64,000 nucleotides of DNA from Fratercula arctica (Eukaryota; Chordata; Aves; Charadriiformes; Alcidae). The stretch spans positions 80,734,159 to 80,798,158 of the forward strand of contig CANTUZ010000004.1 in NCBI GenBank assembly GCA_947846985.1, given 5' to 3'. Shown piece by piece: positions 1-11,526 of this stretch. Position numbers and translations under genes: made by a program. Under the pieces are notes generated by a model. The model searched no databases. It saw only the letters and a list, made by a program, of their open reading frames with translations, and was not told the DNA's origin. How positions within the stretch are numbered: the first letter of the stretch is position 1; every line of letters starts with the position of its first letter.

Positions 1-3000
1 TTGCACCGTACAAGTTTCTCATTCCCTTTTTGAATGTCTCCAGTGACTTCCCTTTCCCACTTTATACAGCAAAGTGGTCTCCTCTTCTCTTTATGGTCCT
101 CCTCGTGCTACTAATCCAAGCCTTTTTCTTCTCATCCACTGCTGTGGCATTAAATTCCTTTTCTATTCTGTTGGTACTACTAACTTCAGTTGCTATTTCT
201 CATATTTCCAAAAAACCCATTGTGCTTTCTCCTATCCTGCCTGCTATTTTTGAAAAGACAGACAACCACAGAGCTCTTTGTTTCAGTGTCTTCCTCCAAA
301 TCTCACCATGGAAGCCTTGACATCCTCAACAACTCACATAGTATGAGCTCCAGTAATAGATTTTTCATAACTATTTTCTTATCCTCTGCTTTGATGTTTC
401 CTTTGTTCTCTTATTTTCCCCAAGTACATGACATTTTTGTGCACGCACTGCTGTTGTCCTGGGTGAGCAAAATAATCTGGTCGCTGACCTAGCATGGGCC
501 GATGTGATGTGGTGCTGTAAAAATGCATTTTGGCAAATCTCTGAGCCTGTTGTTCATTCAGCGTCTTGCCCTCTAAGTTAGTTTGACGTTTCTGGCAGCC
601 AGTCTATCTGGCTTGAATTATTGTGTATACACAGCTAGGTATAATATCTGAAATAAAGCATAGCTGCATAACCTCGTCTTCTTCTGCAGTAATTGCATGA
701 AAAATTGTCTTATACTTGCTGAACACTTCAGTTTCTCGTTAAGGAGGGTTTGGTCACACCACATTACGTATGCAACCTGAAATCTGTCTCGTAATTACCC
801 CATGCAAAGGTAGACATTCGGGGCATTTCTCCAGCTGTGTTTTACACCCCTTCTTCTCAGCAGAAACTGGGGAAATGCACTAAAACACTGCCCAAAGTGC
901 ACAGGTTGCTGTGACCGCCTTTGGAAGCCCTCCTAAACGCCTTGCTTGATAGGCCCTTCACAGGTGTGACATCGCTAATTTAGTTTTCATCACAACTCGG
1001 ATAGCACCACGCAGAGAACGAAGAGCTGGTAACAGAAATGAGGCCTGGGCTGATTTTTGAAAAATTCCCTTTGAAGGAACAGGGTGACATATGTCACAGA
1101 GAAACCCCATTCCTGCCTCCTTTTCAGAAACAGATTAAAACCACCTGGAGACTCCAGGCTTTGACGCCACTCTGGTCTGTATGGAACAGCACAAGCCATG
1201 GGCCGTGGAAAAGAATCAAAGTAAGGGGAGGGAAATGGAAAAGGAAGCACCACAGCCGGAAAAGGAAAGCAAAAAAAGACATTGCATTGCTAACCAAAAG
1301 GTCTACCAGAAAACAGTACATGAAATCACGTTCTGCACACAAATGCCATGCAAATGTTAATGTGCGTTCAGCATTGCACTGTTCGCCCGGGGAGCGTGTG
1401 TGAAAGGTTTAATCCGAACGGCTTCAGTGCCTTAGACGTTATTTAGTGTTATCGTTATTTCTTAGCTTTGAACAGAAGGCGCAGATTGCCCATGTGGAAT
1501 TATTTGTCTCTCAAAGCACCCAAGTCAAACATTCATGGAGTCACTCAGTATCTTGTCATGCCTGTGATTTCAGGTAATAGTTGTTTGGGATGTTTTGAGT
1601 CTAGCTAATGCATTGGATGACAAACGCCTGGGGCAAGTGCTAGCGCACCTTTTGGTGGAAAAAATCATAAATGTGCTACAATTTGGTTTGACTCTACCAT
1701 TGAATAATGCAACACCATTTTAGTTATCTCACATTTTCTTAAATAAGTGTATCAGCTTCTCACACACGGGATAAAGTACCCAAAGCATACACTCCGTCTT
1801 CTGTAAGCTGGCCGCTTCGGCAGATAGAGCCTTTATAGCATGTTAGTGCCCCTTGTGACAGCTCTTCCAACTGTATATGTGAAGTCAGGTACTGGTTTTT
1901 CTCAAGGCTAGATTATCTGAAAAGGTTGACCACTGAAACGTTACAAAGCAGAAGTCCTCATGCTTCAATGAAAGCTTTCATGGACATTGAAGGCAAGGTT
2001 CAAAAACTGTCAAGTTATGAAATATCTTTTCCCCCATGATTCGTAGCTGCCCCCTCAAGTTTCGGCAAGAAGGCTGAGGTGTTAACTCTGGATATCTAAC
2101 GGGGGAAATGTCTACAGAGAGCTTCTTCCTCGGGGCAACATTTTACCCTCTGTGCAGTTCATTGCAGCTGGGGGTGGGAAAGGGCTGATGCTGTGAGAAG
2201 CTCTTACGGGTACCTGCAGTGCCTTGGTGACAAATCCCGTGGGGTTCCAAGGAGCCGAGCACACGCATCCCTGAGAGCTGAGCATGTCTGCTGGCCCTGG
2301 GGGTAAATCCCACAATAATCCTCCCCCTGCTTCCTCCTGCCTTTGGAGGACCGGCACGTGCTGTGCTAGCGAGGAAGACTGTCTCTAATTCCAAATATTT
2401 TTTGCCAAGGTTATGGATATCAACATGGAGCCTTTTTTTGCCATCTTGCAAGACTTGCCATTTAGATTCTTGAATGGAATAATGGAGAGAGTCCATTCAG
2501 CCAACAAAACCAGCGTGAGAACCCCTGGGTTAGTTTATCGCAATACTTTTAAATGGTCCCTCTCTGGACACTCACCCCTCTGTCACCCCCCAGGCACCGC
2601 AGATCTTAAGCCTGAGTGAGTCTTCGCCTTCGCTTGCAATTAAATCCAGATCCCTGTTTGCAGGCTCGTAGCATTGCTGACTCCCTCCCTGACAGAGTGA
2701 TTTAAACTGTGACCACAGGAGATGTCCAAAATTATGGGATTTGTCCCCAAACTCTTTCACGTGAGAAAGCGTGTAACGTGGGGAAACAGGAAAGGGGTGC
2801 AACATTAACCAAGTACTTCATAACCTGGAGAGCACGAGAGAATTGGCTTATTTGGGTAGAGTTAGTTATAAAAATGGGATCTATGTCTGTAATTTTGATG
2901 TTCCTCTTTCTCGTCAGGCGGAGCCGGGGAAGTCCATTCCTCGGACACAGTGGTGAACGCTGAGCGCTGGAGCTGTACTCTGCACCCTGATTTTTCCCTT

Positions 3001-4580
3001 AACAATCCTGTGATCGAACACGCTCTTCCCTGCTCCCTCGACATAGGTTTCATCCCATGCTACCCAGGATTACATTCCACCAAGCCGATCTGTGGTGGAT
3101 CAGACTTCTAAGAGTTGTTTTATGGAAAGAGCATGTGCACTCAGATCTTCGAGCGTTCCAGTGTCTCCGGAGAGTCCAGATTGTTCTTGACGTTTGTGCC
3201 CAGTTATCAACAATTTGGAAAACAGTTGCCAAAGGTCATTCCGACTACAGCTGTTTGGAAACACAGAGGGGTTTATTGATCTTTTCCCTTGCATAGCGCT
3301 TTCAAAAAAATATTAATACGTTGTGGAAATGAAGACGGTGACGGACGGTGATCATGACTTGGCCAGAGGTTGGAGGTGGGGGGGTTTATCAGGGTTGAGG
3401 GTGAAAGACTCCGCTCTCGTGCTGTTGTCAGGGCCCTGTGTGGTAACACTGATCTCAGCGTGTGCCTTTGACCTGGCACCGCGTTTGTCTCCCAACAAAT
3501 GAGGGAAGCTGGCTCAGCTGGTTGGGAAAGAGCTCCCGAGGCACGGTGGCACCGATTTCACAGCTCCCCAGCCATCTGGAGCCCTCCCAGAAATACAGGT
3601 ATCGCATTCAAACAAATCACTCATCCCAGAGGCCAGCTCTGACTGCTTTTATGAAGCACCGTGAATCATGATCTTTAGGAAAACTAAATGGCTGCTGTCC
3701 AATTTAGCAGCTGGATTATATTAGTTCACATTTTTAAGGACAAAGGTTATAATAACAAGATCTTGTGTTACTCAATTTACTCAATTAAGTAACATAGTTA
3801 CCTTAATGGTTCTGTAACAGTTTGCTGGTGTCAGGAACAATATAATTTGTTTCTTCTGGGTAATACAAAAGAAGGGAATTCCATAGAAGGCGGCAGCCTA
3901 GTCGAAAACAGGCAGCTGGGGTAAGGAAAGGAGCAAAAATAGGCCCCCTGCTGCCGAGAAACAAGGCAAAACGACAACAGCTACTAATGACAGAGATCAA
4001 ATCTGAGTCAGAGAACTTCGGGCCTTGAAAGCACAAGCAAAAAGTTTAAACCTGATACACCAGCAAAAGAAAACAGAGAACCCAAAAGACAAGTGTGTCT
4101 CCTAACACACAGGCGCACGTACACAACGTACACAGGGTTATAGAGCTTAGGACTGGGACGGTGGATTTTTCCCATCTACCCACCACTCCCCAACACCATA
4201 TTTTCTATGGGGTAACATTTGTGAGTCTCTAGCAACAGGCTAATGAGCAAGAACATTGACTTCAGCTGTTAGATCACTGAGGTTGCTCTTATTTCTATTG
4301 TACAGTGATATATATCTTAGTATTGATAGATTTTTAGTTTCATACAATTCACACGATATTGCAGAATTTGGCTTGTAAGCTGTAAAAGCGGTTAAATGTT
4401 CCTTAAGGTACAAGCTATGCTACCCACAGACCTGAACATTTCTAGAAAGCAGGTATCGCGATACGTCGAACGCCCACAATGTTTAGTGAGAGCTTTTCCA
4501 TACAAACAATTCCCCTCGCTGGTAGCCCGCGGGGGGGAGAAGGCTGGTGGGGTATTTTGAAGCGTGAAAAACAGGAGGAG

Positions 4581-4621
<41 letters not shown>

Positions 4622-4659
4622 TCAGCTTTTTTTCTTTTAGAAACTGAACTTTCTTTCAA
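1..4659. other. Upstream intergenic DNA, no gene seen
   Basis: AT-rich sequence with short chance reading frames only. I found no spliceable coding exon, no CR1 fragment and no RNA gene. In mammals GLRA3 lies on this side of HPGD, but no glycine-receptor sequence is recognisable here. Confidence 0.6.
4581..4618. repeat. A38 homopolymer
   Basis: Uninterrupted run of 38 A at the upstream edge of the HPGD CpG island. No retroposon body is recognisable immediately 5' of it, so it may be the tail of an unrecognised insertion or a simple expansion. Confidence 0.95.
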
Positions 4660-5098
4660 TCCCTCGCGCTGCTGCTCGGTGCCAGCCGCGGCGCGGGCAG
4701 CCTTCCGAGCCCCCGGGAGCCCTTCCCCAACCTTCCAGCGGCTTCTCACGCCACCCCTGGGGGCACAAAGGCTGTGTCGTCCCCCCCTCGGAGGGCACCC
4801 CCGGCTGCCCCAGGCCCCCTTCCCTCCCCGGGGGGAGCCGCCCCGAGGGGTGAGGAGGGGATGGAGCTGCTCTGCCCGATCCCGGGGTTCATCCCGGCAC
4901 CGGGGAGGGCGCGATCCTGCCCGCCCCCCCCCCCCCCACCCCCCCCCCCGCTCCCCCCGCCCGGGCGGCTCCCGGCCCGAGGAGCAGGAGGAGGAGGAGA
5001 AGGAGGAGGGAAAGAGGGAGGGAGGGAGGAAAGGAGGGAGGGAACCGTGCAGGTGACACCGCGCTCGGTCGCTCCGGCTCGGCGGCGGCGCGGCCACC
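4660..5098 (+). promoter_or_regulatory. HPGD: HPGD CpG-island promoter and 5' UTR
   Basis: GC content and CpG density rise sharply near 4660 and stay high to about 5560, in contrast to AT-rich flanks. There is no obvious TATA box. A GC box (GGGCGG) lies at 4963-4968 inside long C-runs (about 4923-4956). A purine-rich stretch of GGA/GGGA units follows at about 4979-5043, directly before the ATG. Transcription probably starts within the last 150 bp of this interval, but the exact site cannot be read from sequence. Confidence 0.75.
5008..5042 (+). promoter_or_regulatory. G-quadruplex-capable G-run cluster before the HPGD start codon
   Basis: GGG runs at 5008-5010, 5016-5018, 5020-5022 and 5024-5026 are separated by 1-5 bases, which meets the usual G4 rule. 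More runs follow at 5036-5038 and 5040-5042. It lies 57-91 bp upstream of the ATG, on the coding strand, so it could form in DNA or in the 5' UTR RNA if transcribed. Confidence 0.6.
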
Positions 5099-5191
5099 AT
5101 GCACGTCAATGGGAAGGTGGCCCTGGTGACCGGCGGGGCTCAAGGCATCGGACGGGCGTTCGCCCAGGCGCTGCTGGGCAAGGGAGCCAAG
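5099..5191 (+). CDS. HPGD: HPGD coding exon 1
   Basis: Codes residues 1-31, including the first beta strand and the glycine-rich dinucleotide motif TGGAQGIG. The donor is AAG|GTGAGC and the intron phase is 0. The exon lies inside the CpG island. Its ATG is preceded by GCGGCCACC, a near-ideal Kozak context, which decides the start. Confidence 0.97.
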
Positions 5192-8100
5192 GTGAGCCCC
5201 GGGAAGGGCCGGCTCCCCCCTCCTCTTCCCCCGCACCGGCCGGGACCGGGCTCCGTCCGTCCCTCCGTCCGTCCACCTCAGCCTCTCCCTCCCTCCCCGC
5301 CCAGGTCGCGCTGCTGGACCGCAACGCGGAGGCCGGGCAGCAGAGCAAGGCGGCCCTGGACGAGCAGTTCGAGGCGCAGAGGACGCTCTTCATCCCCTGC
5401 GACGTGACCGAGCCCGAGCAGCTGCAAGGTGAGAGCGGGGAGGGGGCAGCGCCCGGCCCGGCCCGCGGGCGGCCGCCCCCGGGGAGGCTGCGGGGCGGGG
5501 GGGGGGGGGGGTGGAACGGGACCCCGGAGCCCCAGCGCTCCCCACAGCGGCTCGGGAAGGGCTTCGGGGTTGGGTCGGAGTCTGGATCTCCCCGTTCTGC
5601 AGCCGGGAGACGTTGCCTGCCTTTCAGCCCGTCGCTCGGCGCATCGCGAAGCCAAGCCCAAGAAATCGTTTCCACTGAGCGCCGCGCGTGACAGTTTTGC
5701 ACGAAAGCCTCTGCAAGGAGATAATTGTTATTTTATGAGTAACATATATATAAACTTTAAAGCAGGGACTTGCTTTTTATGAGGCTTCAGTACAGACTCC
5801 AAGCTGCATTCCCTCGTCACAGGAGTAATAAATTCGGCTGGGGGTTGCATGCTCTTTCCATACAGCAGCCTTCTTTCACCCTGGGCTGCTGTAGCCAAGA
5901 GCAGAACTGGCAAAAATGCGGCACATCCCTTTATCGTGGGGTTAAAGAGGGGCTGATAACGTTTCGCACGCTTTTTGCAGATGCAGGGAATGGAAAGGAG
6001 CTTCCCTCACGTAGGATTTGCATTTATGTTTTCACTTAGTTGAGTAAATCCTGTTCCCTCCTGAGTTCTTAGAGTATCGTGTAATGTTGATGTACCCTTC
6101 ACGATATTTCGTAACAGGCACACCACTTCATCAAAGTTTCATTATTAGAGAGATACATTCATAGGTAGTGACTCAGATTCAGATTTTGACATCACTTTTG
6201 TCAGTGCCCGTTCCCCAGATTCATTTGTGTCAGGCTGGATGTGAACAGTTTTAGTTCTGCTTCTATCCCCTGCGCTCCGCCGCCCGCTTTCTCAGCAGAC
6301 GAGTGAGCGTATCCATTCCTCTTTCCCAAAGAATTGCGGCTAGCCCAGAATTCACCAATATTGCTCACTAGCGCGGTTATGCCTAATTCCAAAGCTTTAC
6401 ACTGTCTGTTTGTAAGAGAGGTTTTAAATTTGAGATCTGCTCTGATCAGCAAAAAAAATTTTATCAGCTAGGCTGATTATTGACATCTTCTCCGAGTGGA
6501 AGGAGTAAGCGAGGAGCAAGAAAAAGCATCCTGGGGGTAGGAATGGCATGTGCTGCGGCATGGGTGTTACCTCCGTGTGCTTTCTCTCCCGGATTCCTCC
6601 TCTCCCTGGTGCCAGGCTGGGGCAGGACCCGGGGTGGGCTCTGGGAACTGGGGTGAGCAGGACGGGGCGGCGAGGGAGGCTCTGGAATAGAGTTAGTAGG
6701 AGAAGAGGGATCAGAGTGGGATTGGAATGGGATCTCTGCTTCTGCTCCTCTCCATTATTCCTGCTGCAGCTTCCTCAGCACAAATTTGCAATCGTGTCTT
6801 ACAACCCTCTGGGGTATTTTTTAGTGGTTTTATTGGTTGAGGGTTTTTTTTTTTTCCCTGCTTTATTTTCCTATTTTTCCACTTATAATTGCAAGCCACC
6901 ACTTAACAAATGTAGATTAATTTCACTCCCAGTGTTTTAAGTTGGTAGTGGATGCGTCAAGCCCTGTACTTGCTTTTTATGTTAAAGGTCAGCTGCGTGA
7001 ATGAAGTTCCTCTTATTTTAACTTTAGCCCTTTCGGTATGAAACAAGGCACAGTCCTAGAACGAGGAGCTGTAGGTACATAAGGCTCATGGGCAGGAAAT
7101 CAGCCGCTTCATCGGCTTTCAAGTCTCGCCCACGCTTTTTTCTCTGGTGACTCTTTCACACAGTTCCCCAAAAACATCTTCTGTCTTGTCCTACTTCTGA
7201 AAAATCCCCATACATTTACGTTTGCTTTCCAGGAATGTTTAGGAAGCTCCCATATAACTGCTGTTCGTACTTACTTGCCACTGGTTTTCTTACCGCTCCT
7301 TTAAAACGGATCCTCCTCTTTGTTTTTCTTCATTCAACACTGCATGTGATCATCTGCTTTTAATTTTTATGATTCCATAAGAACTAACTAGTGTGCCATG
7401 TAGACACAGAGTTATTCTACACCCAAAAAGGGAAGAACCAGTCAGTTTACCCTGATGTGTGGGTGATAATTTCATTTATAATGAGATTCTTCTTTCTATG
7501 GATAGGTAATAGATGGAATTACTGTAGGCAGGTAAACTTTTACCAGAAATATTCCAAATTGGGTAATCGTTCTTTATTTTAACGTAGATATGTAAATGGC
7601 TGAAAAGCACTTGGCTCTTTTCTCAGTGTGTAAGCTAGAAAATGACAATTAGTCAAGACTGCGTGAATTTAATAAACAAAGAATTGGAAAAATTACTAGT
7701 ATCCAGGCTGTTTTTTGAAGGCAAAAGATTCTTTTAAGAATGAGGCTGATGAAAGTTGTTTTTTAGAGAGGGCTTAAAAGGGAATCAGAGAGCCTGCTTC
7801 CAAAATTTGGAAGCTGATTGAGGACACAAATTGCATTTATTTAACTTATTGAAACTAAGTGAAATAACCAATTCTGCTCCTTATAAAGCCAGAGGTTTTC
7901 ATTTGTCCTTGCTGAGGCGGGATTGGAAGGATGAGAAGTGACCGAAGAGTTAAGTTGAGAAACCAGAGAATGGATTAGCAACAAACACGACAAAAGGCGA
8001 AAAGGCAGCCAGCCAAAAATAGAGGCTTTAGTAATATTGAAATATTCTAGTTATTCTAGTACGGACTAAGAATATTAGAAAGATCTGCACAGTAAAGGCA

Positions 8101-11100
8101 GTTGGAGAAATAAAACCTTTCCCATCAGCTGCCCAGCTCTTGTTCTGCTGACGAGATGATGGCGGTGATGGACCTGCGGCATTCAGGCAAGGAAAAGACT
8201 GTAACAGCACCGGCCATTGCCGGAAAAAAACTTGGTAATCCCCTGAAACTGTCGCAAAAAAGGTAGATTTCTCAAAGCTGCTGCGGTGCTCCTCATTGGT
8301 GCTAAAGATCAGAGAATTAGGATGGTCCTGGGATCACCTTTGAGTGATTGTGGTCTCATTAAGGCCTGCCAAGCATAATTTCAGTACACCCGAAATACGC
8401 TAGGTTTTAAGTCAGCCATCAAATGATGTTTTTTAAAACAATATTGGGGGGAAAGGGTGTGTCTTGGTTTGCATAATAATAAACATTTAGTGAGGAGGAA
8501 CAATATTTGGAGGGAAAAGCAAACAAGCTGTACCAATACATGTCAGATAATGTCTGCAGTCGTGGAAATTCTTCGTCTGGAACGAACATCTGGAGGTCAT
8601 CTCATCCAACTATCCGCTCAAAGCGCAGCCAGCCTAGACAAGTTTGCTCATCACTATGACATCATCAGGTTTTTTCCATAATCTTAGTTCAAACACTGTC
8701 ACCTGGGAGAACACAATGTCAGCGTGGAAGTTTCCCAGCTCTTCATTTTGAAATTCTTTGGAAAACACTATTTTCCTCAACAGAAGGAAGAAGGTGTGAA
8801 TTTGAGAAACACGTTGTTAAAGTTACCTGACAAGTAGGATATGTAACAATTTATTCACAAGTGGATAAATTCAAACAAGAATTACAATGACTTATTCAGT
8901 GTTGTAGCTAATATTAATCTTTCAACTATAAATAAGAATTGCGTACTTAGGTTAAATTCAGACTCAACCAAGAAAATTGTTCTGAACACATGAAGCTTTT
9001 CTTTTTTCCTTTAAAACAGATGGTGCCAAATCTTGAATTCACTACCTATATCAAACTGCCACAAATCAAGCTATAAATGCTTAATTTATATAATTAGGGT
9101 GCCAAACATCCTATCCAATATGAAACGTATAGGTGCTAAGAACTTTCATTAGCTCCTGTTATCAGGCATTACAAAACTGAACGAAAAGATGATGGTAGTC
9201 TCTTAATCCTTTCATTTTTCCTGAATATGTTTAATATGGGTGAACGGTTAGATAAAGCATTTAATTGCATTTTGCTCATTAGTGGTTAAGAAAATGGTGA
9301 AAACATTTTGGTAGCCTAATAAAACATGAATTTGTGTGCATGCATTGTATTTTTGTATCTTGCTTTCCATAAGTGCTAAGAAATTTCACCCTTGGATCTT
9401 ACTACAGGTGCCTTCAAAAAAGTAATTGAACATTTTGGAAGGCTGGATATTGTGGTTAATAATGCTGGAGTGAACAACGAGAAGGACTGGGAAAGCACTA
9501 TACAAATTAACTTGGTAAGAATTCTCTCCTTTCACATGTTCATACTTTATTTAGTGCTGGGTTACACTTAGCAGCCATCGTGCCATGTGCCAGAACAGGA
9601 ATGGTTGGATCGGGAAGCACAGCTATTGGAACAATAACCACGTAACTGCACATGTACTAACCCATAAAGGACCCACCACGCACATTTAGGTTGTCTATCC
9701 GAGACGCACAGCACTGTGCAGACTCAGGCTAACACCAGGCAAAGTTCTCTTTCTACAAAACCCAATGAAATCCCAGGTAGGTGGAACAATCATAGAATGG
9801 TTTGGTTTGAAAGGGACCTTAAAGCTCATCTAGTCCATGGGCAAGGACACCTTCCGCTAGACCAGGTTGCTCAAAGCCCCGTCCAACCTGGCCTTGAACA
9901 ATGTGGTGCCCAAAGCAGCAGAGCTGCATCTACAGGAGGCCGGTCTGTTTAAATGAACATTGTAGAACATTTTAGTCACTTGTGAGACTCGGCTGGCCTG
10001 AACTAGAGAGAAAGTGGCCTTTTTTTGGTATTACAAGAAAACTTGTTCAACCAAGAACTCCACATTTCTTCACCATGAAGCAAGCACACAACCTGAGCTT
10101 TTAATACAGGCCATTTCACCATCACCACCGATAGAAGCACACCACTTAGAGCACTTACTTGCAAAAACCCAGTACAATGAGCCCATCAAATTTATTTTCA
10201 AACAGACGGTTACCAGTTCTTTGATATTACCTGGTATCTCATCAGCTGGCACCACAAGATCTGTTTCTCCTTTGAAAATATTTTTAATTTAGACAACACT
10301 GCTAGGAGATCTAAGGTCCAAAGGAAAGAGCAGCTTTCTGGGTTCATAAAATTCTGACCTGCTTGTCTTCTACCACCTGTGAAGTTCTAATTTGCTGGTG
10401 AATCAGCAAGTCACCCCCATGACCATGCTTACACAGTGTTATAAGCTAGACCTGCAAAGAAAGTAGCAAGAGGAAACTTGGAAGAGTGCGATGTGGAGTT
10501 TTCTCCAATCAGTCATTTGAAATTTGTCAATGCAGCAAGAAAGCTCCGGATAAGAAAAGTTTGGTTTTGCCAAAAGTTTTAAGGACAACAGAGTCTTTGA
10601 GTCCTAATGCCTCCATGAAAACCAACTTACAAAAAAAACCCCAGGACAAGTAACACAAACTGTATATGAGACAAGTTATAGAAAAATTAATGGGAAATAT
10701 GTATTTGAAAAAAATAAATTAGATTTAATAATACTTTTTCTTGATCTTTCTTATATAGCCAAGGTCAAATTTGCTTATTCTTGGAAGGGGCTGAACTGAG
10801 ACCGCAGAGTGGAATTTCTGCAATAAGAGAAATATATTTGTTCCATTTCCTTTGCCTTTTCTTTACATTTTCTTTAACTACACATATTTCTTCCTCCCTC
10901 TTTCTTTTCTAAAATATTCTGACAAATTAAACATCAGGAAACTTCATATCGTGAAGTAACCGGAGTGTGACATCCTCAGTGCTATGCAACATCGACATCT
11001 ATTAGTACAGATCCCTTGAATTTGAGAGAAGACTTTACCTGTGTTCTAGATGATTTATTTCTCTTTATTTTTGTGCCTGGCTTAAGACGGGTTAGAATTT

Positions 11101-11483
11101 GCTGTGGGCATCCATCTACCTGTCAAATTCGCAAACACAGATCGTTAGTCATCACAGAAAAACCAAAGTCCATGTGAGAAACACATTTGTCTGTGATTCA
11201 CCTTTACATTTAGCTCAAAAAATGAAGGTGTTTCTAATCAGCAAATCTTGAAGATATTTGATGTCCGGGTAAATATCCTAATGTAGAGTGACGTCCAAAC
11301 AATTTTTCAGTGCCAAGAGCTTCACGCAGAAGGTATTGAGAACCTCCGCCTGCTATTCTTTTTCTCTTATTACCAGTGATTGGGCTGCAGCAGACCATGG
11401 GTGGGTTTGAACCATCTCAAGTAGCAGAAAAGCTGGAATCCAAGTCTCACAAATCGATATGCTTAAATACCAAGCTACGGGCC

Positions 11484-11526
<43 letters not shown>

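Noticed and set aside
4483..5702. Long reading frames on both strands (up to 305 codons) across the HPGD CpG island
   Set aside because: They are produced by GC-rich, stop-poor sequence and C/G homopolymers, run across the splice sites of HPGD exons 1-2, and show no domain.
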